Below the pieces are notes generated by a model. The model did no database searches. It saw only the letters and a list, made by a program, of their open reading frames with translations, and had not been told where the DNA came from. A DNA stretch of 64,000 bases from contig OX291553.1 in assembly GCA_946406115.1 (NCBI GenBank), positions 12,591,001-12,655,000 of the forward strand, written 5' to 3'. Of the stretch, positions 21,291 through 33,679 are shown in pieces. Position 1 is the stretch's first letter, and each line of letters starts with the position of its first letter. A program made the translations under genes and the position numbers. The DNA comes from Apoda limacodes. Taxonomy: Eukaryota > Arthropoda > Insecta > Lepidoptera > Limacodidae.

Positions 21291-21534
21291 ATAAATAAAA
21301 CGAAATTAGCGATTTCGAAGTGTAAACTTACGCGACACTAGCGACCATACACCGTGTGAGATAAGTTTGTTGCACTGTACGTAAATATAAATCTTATATA
21401 ATAAAACCAGGAAACTGCGTGTCGTGAAGTAAGGGTTCCGTAGAATGAGAAGTAGGTATAAGAGTTCTGTTATTGATATCTAATAAACCTATTTTCTTTA
21501 AAATAATTTAAATTGAAAGTATGTTTTTAAAAAA

Positions 21535-21790
21535 TGATGCCCACGAGTTCTTTCTACCATCGCACCGTTTGCCATCGGCAGGGAATTCATCCTCTCACCT
21601 TCCTAAATGGTCGCGTACAGTGCGGTTTCAGAGAATCTTCTTCCCGTGGACGCTTCGGTTGTGGAATGAGCTTCCTACCAAGGTCTAAGGACTACATTAT
21701 CGGGTTCTTTAAGAAAGATGTAATTAGATTTTTGAAAGGTTGACAACGCCCCAGTGAGGCCCCAGGTGTTGCAAGCTTAAAAAAAAATTA
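21535..21790 (+). mobile_element. CR1-like LINE 3' fragment
   Basis: It matches the 3' end of the element at 5819-7456: TTCTACCATCGCACCGTTTG, 'ggtcgcgtacagtgcggtttcagag', 'gaatgagcttcc' and 'gttgcaagc', then a poly-A stretch. A short open frame (21534-21743) is a decayed remnant of the C-terminus. Confidence 0.65.
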
Positions 21791-22839
21791 TTATCGTATT
21801 TTTTATTAGATTGCGTAAAAACTACGTTAGTTCAAGGGTATAGAGGGAAGGACACATTTTTTTAACCTTTGAAGCCAATGACTCGCAAAATATGTTTTAT
21901 ACCTTTTTACAAAAAAAACTTAAGGTACTCAAATGAACTTTTACCTTTTCGAAGTGTATTTTGTGTATTTTTTTTTTGTAGTGTTTATTTGTAAGGCATC
22001 GATGCAAGGACCTACGGACGGTCGGCCATGATAAACTATAGGGGTTCTGTTATTGTCATTTGTCTACGGAACCCCTAAAAATCAAGCGTTATATGCTGTT
22101 AAAAATTATAAAAATATATGAAAGTTAAAGGTTATGCTCCAGTATATACGTGACAGTAAAAACAAGTATGGCGCGATATGTTACTAAGCGTGCGTAAGTA
22201 GTGCGGCTACATAGCAATTTGCTGATTTTTTTATTGAAATACATGGAATAAATTAATAGTTTTTTCAGGGTTTAAAGCACTATCACTGTACGTTGTAAAC
22301 TAAGTGCTATACTTAGGACATTTTTTTGCCAAAACTTAAAAAAAAACAGTGGAAAGGGGTCACTTTAGGTTTTTTGCTATCAAACAGAAGTTAACTCAAC
22401 CATATCCCGAAGAACACAGAAATTAAATTTGTGTCGGATCTGTTCAGCGGATCCTAAGAAATATTTGCAAAAAATAACTTAATTCAGGTATGACATACTG
22501 CCTCTTAACTAATAAACTAAGGGGAAATTAGTAGTTCCAAAATGTCTTCTTCAGGACTACAAAAAGCTCTTTTGCACTACAAAGTATATAATTTTACACT
22601 AAAATTCCAGAACATGTGGCTAATTTACCTCCAAATAAATTTAAAATATATTTCCTCAAAAACAGCTAAGTATTACAAATTTGATGAACACATTAATGAT
22701 AAAAATGCTGGGAAAAAATTAGAACGTAAGTAATTTGTATCGGTATTGGTGCCTTTGTAATATTTTTAAAATTTAAACGTTGAACATTATGTTATTACCT
22801 AGTGTAAGGCTATTTTATTTAAATATGAAGTAGAAAAAT

Positions 22840-22985
22840 TCAAAAGATTAACTGCTGAGTTTCTTGTCGGTTCTTCTCGTTAGTAAATCATTCCGAACTG
22901 ATGGTAAAGTTTATAAAATTAATAATCAAATTGACGATTCAAAAGTGCTGTTTAAAAGTCTACTTGAATAAAAAAGTTAGGGTTT
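22840..22985 (+). mobile_element. LINE 3'-end remnant
   Basis: TTTCTTGTCGGTTCTTCTCG is followed by 'attccgaactgatggtaaagt', TTGACGATTCAAAAGTGCTG and 'tctacttgaataaaaaagtt'. This is the 3' end of a jockey-type lepidopteran LINE, ending at its AATAAA signal. No coding part remains. Confidence 0.5.
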
Positions 22986-23229
22986 GAATAGCTACAAACA
23001 TTAATAAATAAGTAATTAATGCTTCACACTGAATATTGCTGCAAACTTTATAAATAGATAAATATGTTACTTGATTTTTCTGAATAAGCTGAAATAATAA
23101 TATTCATCATATAGCATCCAATGTTACACAACATTTTTGTGTCCTTTTTTTATGAGAACTTAACTGAGTTTATTGTGTCTACAATACATTCTGGTGCATT
23201 AAATGAATAAAATATGATAAAAATGGCAA

Positions 23230-23400
23230 ACCTTACTTAGACTGCAGCTCTGGCTTAGTGCAATGCGAATTAGCAGCCGTTGTCAAACTAGTAACCACTA
23301 GACTATTAGAGTTTTCAAAACCCCATTCAATGACAGATCACAGCAAACATTGCTTTACTTCGCATAAAGTTACGAGACCTAATTCAAACTATGCTCCCAG
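23230..23400 (-). mobile_element. Diverged 5S-related composite SINE copy
   Basis: CAATGCGAATTAGCAGCCGT and 'gtcaaactagtaacca' pair with CAATGCGCATTGACGGGCGT at 25840. Further on, 'cacagcaaacattgctttacttcgcataaag' resembles the 5S-like block at 13220-13265. It is strongly diverged. Confidence 0.35.
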
Positions 23401-23797
23401 GCCTCGTTATCCATTAAAATTCTAAATCTATCTATTTAGTTGTTAAAAAACACGAATTATAGAAGCTACTTACATAATTGGCAAGTAAGTATACTTACAT
23501 TTAGTAACAAATTTGAAGTTACTACTTTACATAAAAGGATACCCTACCGTCGCAATATGTGATGAAGAGGAGCAAACATTTACTTTGGTTACTGCATTCG
23601 TGTTTCGCACAAACAAATTTCACTCGGAACAATGAACATAAAACATTGTAAGCTTACATGCAAATCTTTAAGTTATGAACATCATTATGCTTTCATTACA
23701 TAACTTAAAAAGCTTCTACACAAAAAGTTTGAAATTCACTGCAGTATATTGTTTGTAGATAATTACGGCATTGTAATGAATGATATGAGTTCTTTAC

Positions 23798-23854
23798 TGC
23801 GTGCTCCTGAAACAGCGGTGGAACTGTGGCACTGCTATCGCGTGTTTCAGCGGA
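23798..23854 (-). CDS. Possible upstream exon of the coiled-coil gene (speculative)
   Basis: A GC-rich 57-nt island in AT-rich DNA has a good acceptor on the minus strand (CCACCTCCTCCTACAG) and a GTAAAG donor. In one frame it would read PLKHAIAVPQFHRCFRST and end two bases into a codon, exactly the phase required by the exon at 19782. However, a second minus frame and a plus-strand frame (MSSLLRAPETAVELWHCYRV) are also open, so this may be a chance match, an exon of another gene or a transposon remnant. Confidence 0.2.
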
Positions 23855-24283
23855 CTGTAGGAGGAGGTGGAGGACCTATATATCCGCTACGTCACGATGA
23901 ATAATGAATTTACCGTCTTATCCTGTATACTTGTCGTTCATAAGTTGTGTGGTTGTAAATTTTATTGTTGGTGACGTTTGTAACATTTTGTATGATCTTA
24001 GTTATACATACATACATCATACATAACTTAACAAAATTCTTAGATTATTTTTAGGTACCTATATAATAAGATAAAGGCAAAAAATAACTTCAAATGAAAA
24101 TATTCAATTCAAAGAAGCTTTTTAACCACGAAACACTGAAAACACAAAAAAAGAAATCATGACACATAAAAAATGAATGAAATATAAAAAAACTGTGTCC
24201 GAAGCATCTTTTATTATTACCCTAAAGGGAAGCTTCATTTTAAAAAATACTTTTAAAAACTTGTAATTCTCATCAATTTATTA

Positions 24284-24512
24284 CTAGATTTTGCCGGAGG
24301 CTCAACCCGCCCTGAATTCGGTTATCAGCGCGGAACTCCTTAATTATACTAATGAAATGTGCTATAGCAAGCTTTTTCGGGATAAAAAGGACTTAGTCTA
24401 GGACCTAACCTATATGTGTGCCAATTTTCATCCTGATCCGTCCAATGGTTGAAGCGTAATTGAGTTACATCCATCCATCGAGACATACTATCACATTTAT
24501 AATTTAGTAGGA
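24284..24512 (-). mobile_element. Helitron-like (Lep1-type) element, nearly complete
   Basis: On the minus strand it starts TCCTACTAAATTATAAATGT next to a host A. It contains 'caattacgcttcaaccattggacggatcaggatgaaaattgg' in content, 'aggttaggtcctagactaagtcc' and 'cggaggc', and ends in AAAATCTAG before TAA. The TC start and CTAG end with A and T flanks are the Helitron signature. The length of about 229 bp is typical of non-autonomous copies. Confidence 0.65.
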
Positions 24513-25739
24513 TATATTAATCATCTATCATTGATCCATAAGGACAAATAGACAGCTGCACTGTTAATGCTGATAAGGGGTTCGTTCCTAAAACCCTTAT
24601 CGGAAATACACATTATAGGGTTTCATAAGTATTTACTTTTGTCAATGTAATCAATAATAACAACTTCAAATCATTCGAATGATCGCATATACACGTAGAG
24701 TCATAATTAAAGATAAAAAAATATAAGTATGCAAAGACGAATCTTATGCAAACGGAGCCTTACTAGAATCTTTCTAAACTTCGAGGATTAACTACAGCTG
24801 TAAGTAAAGATTGCACGGGTTTAGTAAAATTCATGGATTGAAGGTTTAATTTTTCTGTATAATTTTGAACACACTGCTAGGAAGGTGTACGTAACGTATG
24901 TATGTTTTGTAAATCAGTACTTTAGGCACGAAAAAATAACCAGATTTTTCACAATATTTCTTAAAAGAAACTACTATGATAAAAGTCTATGGGTAAGTTA
25001 ATTATATTCTCAACTTTCTGACTCAATTTAGTCACACAATTGAAACGAAAACTGAGCAAGTCAAATAGCATTTAATATGTATTCTTTTGAATGATAGAGT
25101 CTTAAAAAGAGCCTATAACAATAGTTCTACAAAAAGAAATATATCTTCCTACTCGTATAAAAAAAAGCATATAAATACGTCACCCTTTTGTTAAATCCAC
25201 TGGAAATTACTTCTCTTTTATCAGCTTACACACGCAAATGGCAATTACTATGACTTTTATCACTATTAGACTTTATTTAGGCAGTAAAATAATAACAAAT
25301 AATTAACGGTATTTTAAAGGTTTTACTAAATAATTTCAATTTATATAATATATATACAAGTATGTGCAGTTACAAACTTGGTACTTTTTTAAATTAAATC
25401 AATATCTTATGATTTTGATTATTTGCAATTTATTTACTTTGATAGCGCTTTTGTTCGTTAATTTACTTAGATATAGTACAACTTTCTCGAAAAAAAACCA
25501 TATTTCATGTAACACAATATTGTTAGTACCTGCAATCGACGCGGTTATACCGATGAACGTTAACTTAGTACTGATTTTTTTATCGATTCTACTATTTTTG
25601 CCAATCATCCTCTTTCTATAATGCAACGAATTGATAGTGGCGCCCAGTTTAAACCTAGCAAGCAGACTACACGTATATCGACGAGATATCACCTAGTTCC
25701 TTGAAAAAGCTTTAACAAAAGTCTGTATATAGAAACTTA

Positions 25740-26262
25740 AAAGTTTCTGCGTCGTTCTACGTCCCCACTACAGGGGAATACGCCTCTCGTTCGAAAAAGA
25801 AGGCTTGGGCGATAGTCAACCGCGTTGGCATGGCACAATGCGCATTGACGGGCGTCGTCGAACTGGCCACTCAAGTGTTTCTCAAGCCGCCCACGTGGCT
25901 TCTTCTGGATCGGGTTAACGGCGGCTGTCATATGACAACAGCCAGTGGGCTAATTTAGAATAGTCTGAAATAAGCCAGGCTCTAAGTAGTTGTCGATGGA
26001 AAAATGTATGAAAGTAGGTCTTACCTCTCGAAACACGTGAATGAACTTGCATACATTTTTCTCTCGAATTCCAGAGTCTGGCGTACTCGATACTGTTTTC
26101 AATAAGCTTCCAGGAACGACCGGCTTTACGTGATCTCCGCTGCATGTACCACGGGCGAGCTCAGAAAATTGTCGTACAAGAGCGGCTACCTAGGTATTTA
26201 ATGACGCCACGCTTAATTCGTATATCGTTTTTTTTACGACTGTAACTAGGCCACGAGCTCTT
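25740..26262 (-). mobile_element. Composite 5S-related SINE, diverged and interrupted
   Basis: Blocks in the same order as at 57452-57890: CCACTACAGGGGAATACGCC, 'gaaggcttgggcgatagtcaaccgcg', CAATGCGCATTGACGGGCGT, and at the far end 'ccacgcttaattcgtatatcg' and TAGGCCACGAGCTCTTAG. The middle (about 25900-26180) has extra sequence with two minus-strand open frames, one ending at a GTAAGA donor-like site at about 26025. These frames are not convincing as a gene. Confidence 0.4.
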
Positions 26263-26264
26263 AG

Positions 26265-27460
26265 ATCAATGAGTACATGATATATTTAGGTAAATACTTA
26301 AGAAGCAGTCAGGGTTTTGTGGATTGAAAATAGGAATAAAGTAATGGTATTTCTATAGCTGTCCATAGATCAATAAAATATTTTATAATATTAATATAAT
26401 TATAATTCATAGAAGACGTTATTACCCGGAACGAATTTCGATTTTTTACAGCAATCCTTAACCGGTGTTAAAAATCCATTTTCGTTCCTGGTCCAACAAA
26501 TAAAGTCCTAGTATTTCAATCTAACAAACACACAAATCTTCATAGAATTAAGAAAAACAATATAAATATACAGAAATAATTTTTCTTCGTTTATTTATGA
26601 CACCCTGAACTTGCCAATACTACGGCTACATCATCTAAATAAATAAATATATGAAGGCACAATATAAAAGAACTTAGAAAAAACCTCTAGGAAGAATAGT
26701 TATAGTTATGAATAAGATTAACTGAGTTTTAGTATTTATTTACTTATTAAGTGGATTAACTTATCAGCATTGTGACATTTTTTTTTTTCTTCACCTATCG
26801 AACTTTCTCTCGCACAAAAACCTCTGTGTTTAAGAGTGCTGATTACTTATAAACTAATTGTTCTTTTAGTAAATAATGATCATTAAAAAATGTATGTATA
26901 AAAAGAAGTTGGCAGTAGAAACAGATAATATGATATAGACACAAAGAGTCTTAAGTAAAACGTGGCATAGCCAGGTAGAAGCAAGGATGATTCGACATAC
27001 ACGAATTGTCAATAAAATATACCTATATGAACATACATTACGTTAATTAAATGTATAAACGCATTCTTTTTCTTAAATTTTTTACTAGGCTATCTTTCTA
27101 CGTCGTAGGAACTGCAAAGTAAAAGTTTCCTACTAAGGGTTCGAAATTTAAAAAATCTAATTTTTAGAAAACACCAAATTTGAATGACGTAAGGTAATCT
27201 GATCATGAAAATTTGGAGTTAGTTTAAGAATATGTGATTTTTCAATTGAATTATTTTGATTATTTACTTACATATGTTTAGTAGTTTAACTATTAAAATG
27301 TTTTCCAAAAAATCAAACAAACAAAATGTTCACCAAAAGTTATTTTAAAATTGAACAATATTTCCTGACTAAAAATTTGTTACCGCTCTTGAATATATTC
27401 ATTCATGCTGAAATATATAACTTTCCAGATATGGATAATTCTATGTAATATTCTCGTAGC
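26265..27460. other. AT-rich stretch, nothing recognised
   Basis: No open frame of interest, no clear repeat ends and no inverted repeat were found. Confidence 0.5.
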
Positions 27461-27465
27461 TTTTG

Positions 27466-27682
27466 CTAGTCATTTTAACCGCCCTGAATTCGGTTATCGG
27501 CGTGGGATTTCTACGACTCCTCCTTGATTTATAGTAAAACATTGACTAACACTTGACATTTTTAAGTAGATAGCCGTTGTCCTTCCTCAAGGTGCAAGCT
27601 ATCACCTTGTCAAATTTCATCGAAATCAGTTCAGCGGTCTAGCCGTGAAAAGGTAACAAACAAACTAACACTATTATTAGGA
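27466..27682 (-). mobile_element. Helitron-like (Lep1-type) element
   Basis: On the minus strand it begins TCCTAATAATAGTGTTAGTT and contains 'cttttcacggctagaccgctgaactgatttcgatgaaa' in content. It has 'gccgataaccgaattcagggcgg' near its end and finishes in CAAAAGCTAG before T. The block order is the same as at 24284-24512. Confidence 0.6.
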
Positions 27683-28089
27683 TTCTATACATACATTTAG
27701 TAAGACGTGTTACTAAATTATTGCAAAATAGCCTCTATTTGGTTAAACATACAAGTCACGTCTGCAACCACTGTTTGCCTAACCTCTTTACACTCATACA
27801 AGTAAAGGCGTGTACTTTACCTTTGTCATTTTTCTGTTGGCATTTGGCTCGTCCTGCCGGTGCCGGTCGCCGGCAATCGATTGCCACAAGCACGCCCCGA
27901 CACACTTCGAGTCAAATGCATTCATCAGTTGAATCGGTAGATGTTAAATAGGTCGACTTTTATATTATACTTAGTACATAAAGTAGACCTTTTTTGTGTA
28001 TGCCCATAAGTCAAGGATTACCTTTAGGAAGGTTACCTTAGGCAGATCTTATTCGTACCTATTTATTAAAAGCTTTTATTTACTTTTAT

Positions 28090-28333
28090 TTGTCCGTTGT
28101 CTGTCTGTCATAAAATCTTGCAAGTTAAATTTGGCACACTACCTGATTTCTGATTGAGCTGTAATTTTGCACGCATATGTATGTCGCGTTAAAATGCAAT
28201 ATTATGATAACATGGAGCTGATCTGATGATGGAACTGGAAGGTGGCCATACAAAATTTCATCTAAGAGTTTAAGCGTAAAGAGGTAACAGACAGACGGAC
28301 AGAGTTACTCACGCATTTATAATATTAGTATGG
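28090..28333 (-). mobile_element. Helitron-like fragment, 5' part
   Basis: On the minus strand it begins near TCCATACTAATATTATAAAT and 'gcgtgagtaactctgtccgtctgtctgttacctctttacgc', as in other Lep1-type copies. The 3' part is missing or unrecognisable. Confidence 0.45.
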
Positions 28334-28413
28334 ATTAACCTTACACCAAAACAGGAAACCTGACAAGTACCTGCCAGTCAGTAGGACTCGCACACCGAGG
28401 TTTCCGTCCTTGT

Positions 28414-28745
28414 GAGGATACGATTAGCGGCACCTAGAAGCGGGCTGCATACAAACGAATTTATCATTTGTTTTTGACATTAACTAATCAATCACTGTGA
28501 AATTTCTTAGTCGTAATCCGATGCTGAATACCTATAGTCAGTGGTTTTCCAAAATCTTGTAAAATGATTTTATTACCTAAAAATCTTTTTTAAAACCATT
28601 TGTATGAAAAACTAGAATTCTGAATAAATTTTGAACTATAAAATTTATCTTCAAAATTTTGTGGTGTTTGATTAGCAAGTGCCAAAAATAAGTGAAAAAT
28701 TCGTTTGTATAAAGCACACTGAGAGGCGCTCCGAATGGTATTCTC
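28414..28745. mobile_element. MITE, diverged second copy of the 44825 family
   Basis: The left end GAGGATACGATTAGCGGCAC, then 'gcgggctgcatacaaacgaattt', matches the left terminal repeat at 44825 (GAGGATACACTTCGCGGCGC...). The right end 'gaaaaattcgtttgtataaagcacactgagaggcgc' to TTCTC matches the right terminal repeat. The interior shares 'tcactgtgaaatttcttag' and 'ttttaaaaccatttgtatgaaaaact'. It is 332 bp long against 378 in the other copy. The flanks TTGT and TTGA no longer show a clean TTAA. Confidence 0.7.
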
Positions 28746-28754
28746 TTGAGAGCG

Positions 28755-29850
28755 ACTTTAATTCTCAGTAAGACTGCGAATGTGCACCCTGTGCGATATA
28801 TGTATGTAGCCTGGACATAGCGAAGGCGTTCGATTGGGTCTGGCATCGGGGTTTACTATCAAAGTTTGCCATCTTACACGAAGTGCCCAAGGGTTTCTGC
28901 AAATAGGTGGCTAAGCTTTTGTCCTGCAGCCGCATACGCGCCGTTGTTGACGGTAGCTGTTCTAAGAGCTTAGAAATCAATTCTGGTATCCCGAAAAGCT
29001 CTGATCTGTCTCCTACGTTGTCCATCGACAACATACAATGCTATGCAGATGACAATACTAACTGTAGACGTTAATTACAAGGGCCGTGCAAATATCGCAC
29101 GTTCTGTTGTCGAGTAAAACCGTAGAGAACTTATGACTAAAATCGAGACAACCCTGTCCAAGGTCTCCAACTCGGGATGGGAAAACTTGTTTCGGTTCAA
29201 GCCTACGATGGTACAACTTTGCGCGTTCACTTTAATTATATCTTATACACTGAGGTCCCACAATTAGTATCGACATCTCCGGTGACGTTTTGTTCCGAGA
29301 CAATTTGGAGGACAAGATAAAGCTGAAGTCCATAAAACTTGTAGTACTTACAAGTTCGGCCCCATATGGAGAACTGAGGCCATCTCTGCCCGAGTGTACC
29401 CGGATACCAGTTTTGGCATTTTTAACTAAGTTAAACGACGGGCTAAGAGAATCGTCGACAATCCCAAACTCACAAGAGGTATCGAAGGAGTCTGAGGACA
29501 AACTTGTATTATGGAATGTGTTCAGAAGGATTGCTCAAAATGATACCCACGGCTACTTTCTACGATCGCACCACTCACCATCGACAGGAACAGGGAATTC
29601 ATCCTCACTAATAGAACCTAAACGGTCACGTACAGTGCCATTTCAGACGAACCTTCTCCAATGGACGCTTAGGTTGTGAAATGAGCTCCCTGCCAAGGTT
29701 CTCTCTTAGGGGGTTCTTGAAAAAAGAAGTGATTAGATTTTTAAAGGGTCGGCAACGCACGGGTGAGTCCCATGGTGTTGCAAGCGCCTATCGGTTGCGG
29801 TGACCGATTATCATCAGGCAGACTGTTAGCCTGTTTGCCACATTAATGGT
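28755..29850 (+). mobile_element. CR1-like LINE copy, internally deleted
   Basis: It runs parallel to 6055-7430. TGCGAATGTGCACCCTGTGC matches the wording before PVPKKGD. The copy then jumps about 200 bp to the block encoding LDIAKAF(D)WVWHRG, then CYADDNTN (YADD retained), then C-terminal remnants, and ends in the 3' UTR landmark near 29800. Several frameshifts and stops are present. It sits directly next to the MITE at 28414-28745. Confidence 0.7.
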
Positions 29851-30502
29851 AAGAAAAGCAACAGTAGCTCACCAAAAATTTTGGAGCGGAATCGATTTTT
29901 TTTATAAATAATAAAAATAACAATTATCTAGTGTTTTTGTAACTGGCTTGTAAAGCATTATTTTTTAATCTTGTATCTAAATCAATTTTGTTCGTTTAAT
30001 AATGCTATGCATTCACAAGAATTTATTAAGCGGACTGAACATTTTTTTTTGGCTGAATTATAATTTCGGACCGGTTACCCAGGGTTTGCCTTGTTTTGTC
30101 TAACTTGACTGGCCTATATCTATTCTAGTGAAGGCGTCAAATCCTTTTGATTACGGCCTATATCGCATCGCTTGGTGTTCAGACAGCGCGAGCTCATATT
30201 TACACCCTAAACACAGCTGTCGTGAAAATGAGCTAGTCGAAGTTTACCCTAGTAGTCAACCATATTTAGGATAAAACGTGTAATTGCAATAAAATTAAAC
30301 ATAGTAAAAATATGTCAAATTGTAAGCTTTGCGTCGTTGAACATAAATTTCCACTTCCTATGTACATTTTTTTAGTTTTTCGCATTTAACTCCGAAACTA
30401 TATCTACACTTTAGAGAAAAAATACAAAAATGCAAAATTGTAATGCAAAAGTTTTCGATGGATAAAGGTTTTCAGGGTCCCGCACCCAAAAAAATTACTT
30501 AA

Positions 30503-30537
30503 TCTACTACTACTTCTACTACTGCTACTACTACTAA
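30503..30537. repeat. (CTA)n-type microsatellite
   Basis: A run of CTA/CTG/CTT triplets with a few interruptions. Confidence 0.85.
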
Positions 30538-30894
30538 TCTTTCCGACCATTAAATGGCTCTATCTTTTAGACCGAAATAGGTAGGACCTAATTTTTTTAC
30601 AGAATATGTGTTATAATGAGGGATTATCTAACACATAATTAAAAGTAAAAAAAGAAAAAGTTAAGGGGGGTCCCCGTACGAGAAACACTTTCGTTGTTTT
30701 TGCTTATCGTTAAAACACTTACACATGCAAACTTCAATCTTGCAGTGATAAATAGTGTGAACTCCATAGTATAACAACGAAAAGTGAGACGGGCCCCGAG
30801 CCATTACTATCTTAAATTACTGTCACAGCGCCATCTAGTACACATTCTTTTGTAGGTAACGATATTCAAAGGTAAGTAATGTCAGGCTAAGTCA

Positions 30895-30935
30895 GACATT
30901 GGATGGGTAACCACTTAGCGGCACACTTTTTGTTT
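30895..30935 (+). repeat. 5S-related SINE fragment
   Basis: GACATTGGATGGGTAACCAC and 'ttagcggcac' match the complement of 13200-13225 and the TTGGATGGGTGACCAC end of 5S rRNA. About 40 nt remain. Confidence 0.4.
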
Positions 30936-30964
30936 TTGTTTGTAAATTACGTAAATGGCTTCGC

Positions 30965-31175
30965 TTTATTGAGTACACCAAGTTTCTTGGACGCAACAAA
31001 AGGCTGCTGGAGATGTCAACATCAAAGATCCCAACGCTCATGGAGGTGGTAGAGGTTGTGTTCCAAGAATTATGGAACTACAGTAAAAGATGTTTTCTTA
31101 GCAGTGAACACTTTTTTAACCTGGTTGAGTTGAATTGGACCAAATTGTTCCGTCTCCAGTCAGTAATAAACTATA
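30965..31175 (-). mobile_element. CR1-like LINE internal fragment
   Basis: The complementary strand carries the same text as 6640-6870: 'gagtacaccaagtttcttggacgc', GAGATGTCAACATCAAAGAT and 'agcagtgaacac'. It is a short internal fragment with no 3' end. Confidence 0.55.
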
Positions 31176-31239
31176 AACAGACCGCAGTTTTCTTTCACAG
31201 CGCAAGTAGGATGTTTGCACGGCTTGTGTTATAAATGTC

Positions 31240-31710
31240 TCCACTACCGTAATCTACGTAGCATTGTATCGTCGGCAGCAGCTTAGCACGACGGCGGCGG
31301 TATACAAACAACACAAGCTGTGTTTTTCTGCTTTCCCTTCTTACGAGGCGATGTCCATGCTTTTGGAACTATAAGCTCCAGCTACAGTTCATATGCATCT
31401 GCTGATCAGAAAGCTAGCCACTCCCTTTTGGTATAATAATAGTCCTCTTTGCTAGCTACCCACTTGCACTAACCATCGAGCAGTCCATAAGACGGCAATT
31501 CGCTATGTCTAGACTACATGCTAAAGCCTCCACCCGTCTCTAAATGGCTATCACCCATTAATAAGAGCGACAACCCAAACCGAGGCTCCCCCCGCGGGGA
31601 GCGTTGGGCGCTATATGGGCTAATACTCCTTCAGAGTCTCGCCCCAAAAGCCCGGTGGAGCAGTAATGGCTGCATTAGCCAACTCCATAGTCAGTTAGAA
31701 AAAAAAAGAG
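31240..31710. other. GC-richer unassigned stretch
   Basis: The segment contains CGAGGCTCCCCCCGCGGGGA and a 65-codon plus frame (31518-31715) without recognised domains. The base composition stands out from its surroundings and suggests a transposon remnant, possibly the 5' UTR of a LINE, or an unrecognised exon. Confidence 0.3.
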
Positions 31711-31719
31711 TGTGATATT

Positions 31720-32905
31720 AATACACTACAAGGTCTCCTGTCGCACGAACTGCAAAAAGAAATGACGTGGTGTATATGCGCGTATCCGTGCGTGTTATAT
31801 ACGAACGGTAACATTACCGTAATTTAGGGGAGGTTAGGTCGACACGAGAGAGTGGACATACTGCATGAAATGCAATAACCTCTATTATATTGTGACCAAA
31901 GCCAGGACTGTTAAACTTTCTTTTGATAAAAAGAAGATTTTTGTAACTAATGTTTATATTAAAAATTATTCATGATTTAGCATTTTACAGAATAATAATA
32001 TTTACAAACGATATCCTCTACATAAATCTACATATAAATAAAATTCATTGACTCCCATTGTGTAACATATAATACACAAGTACATACAGTACTATGTTTG
32101 ATAGACACTATGACCGAAAAACAATTTTATGTAAAAAAAATTATAAACAGTCAAAATGTCAGCATTATACAAATGTTATCTTATACAGTGACTAATAAAT
32201 TGTTTATTAATATAAAAAACTTAAAAGTTTTAAAATACTGCCCCTTGGTGTATTTCTTTTAGTTACTTATACAATTTCCAACATAGAAAAATCTCTTTTA
32301 ACACTGAATAATTGCATTAATTTTATTTACATTATTTCTAAATTAATTTATAATAAAATTCGATTAACTACTTTTTCAACAAGTTTCTAACGGCTTGAAC
32401 GAGTCTATTAATATTTTTCATTGTGCTTGTTGCATACAAAACTAAAAAAAAATTAATACTAAATCAGAATACACACCTCTATTATGCAACGTGTACACTA
32501 AAGAAATTGAGGTAATTGGTTTTGAAAATAAACGGGTAACTTATCCAATGACTCTCAGTATTTACAAACACAAAATATTAAAAAGAACAGACGTATATAT
32601 GAGTTAAATAAATATATGAACACAAGAATTTGTAGTACGCTAACACCAATAACTTTTATTAATATTTATACTTCACATATTTTAAACCACGAGCACCATT
32701 TGTTATCAATTAACTTTGACGAACTAATATGTCCCTGAAAAGGCGTGTCATAGTGCATCTTACATTTATAGTAAGAAATGTTTCATAGAATATTTAAAAT
32801 TAGAAGCTCTTTTGATAGCTCTTAATGGGAAATTTAACTTATCGCGACTCGATTCAAACAAAATTTAATAAATATTTGTTAAATATGAAATATTTTTTGT
32901 TATAT
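31720..32905. other. AT-rich stretch, nothing recognised
   Basis: Only short AT-rich runs are present, with no open frame, inverted repeat or repeat landmark that can be supported. Confidence 0.5.
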
Positions 32906-32910
32906 GTTAA

Positions 32911-33090
32911 GACGGAGGCACTTCAAAACGTAAGAGGACCAATATTAAGATAAAAGCCACCCAAAACGTAAGGGGAAAAATATTAAGAAAGAAGCGACAC
33001 AAAACGTAAGGGGACCAATATTAAGATAGAGGCAAACCTAAACGTTAGAGGGCCAGTATTAAGATAGAAGGAACCGAAAACGTAAGTGGG
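32911..33090. repeat. Minisatellite, ~40-nt unit, 4-5 copies
   Basis: The units are variants of 'aaaacgtaaggggaccaatattaagatagaggca', with a period of roughly 38-43 nt. The copies differ at several positions. Confidence 0.8.
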
Positions 33091-33664
33091 TGAAAGTGGA
33101 GTTGGATAGCTTTTTCATTAGAATATAGTCTATATTTTCATTAATTTAATTAATTAATTAATCATAACAAAATAAAAAGTTCTGTGATGTTATTGGGTTT
33201 AGTGTACCAGTATTCACGAATTGCACAATTCATTATGTAAAAGTTGTAAGGGTAGGTTTTACACAAAGATGTATCAAATAATATAAATAAAAATGTCACA
33301 GCGTATAGCGCATTGCGAAGTAACACAACTTATTAAGCGATTAGTTAAACATATACTTCACCTGTAGATGTCTTATAACATGACATAAAACTAGATATTA
33401 TTGTCAATTTGACACGTATAAAAACTGTTTATTAAGACCAACAAAAAAGTACTCATATGAAGTATCATATTCAAAACGAGCAGTATGAGGACTACCATTA
33501 CACCGGTCATCAGAGATCACCAATATTGTAAGAGATACATTTAAACCAATCATACGTTGACATTTTCAATAGCTATCATAAAAACCGTCTCATGTCTCAG
33601 TGCCGATCTCTATTTGAATGATAAAGCCATAGTATAAGAGCACTCACGTTTTATATCATTATTT

Positions 33665-33679
33665 CCCCCCCCCCCCCCC
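33665..33679. repeat. Poly-C run (15 nt)
   Basis: An uninterrupted run of 15 C in AT-rich DNA, followed by a C/T-rich stretch to about 33710. Confidence 0.85.

Noticed and set aside
25999..26145. Minus frame MQRRSRKAGRSWKLIENSIE ending at a GTAAGA donor-like site, a possible first exon
   Set aside because: The phase does not fit the exon at 19782, and the flanks match the composite 5S-related repeat family, so a transposon origin is more likely.
27840..27950. GC-rich minus frame MNAFDSKCVGACLWQSIAGD with a GTAAAG donor-like site
   Set aside because: Ends in phase 0, which would give an early stop if joined to the coiled-coil gene; no other partner exon was found.
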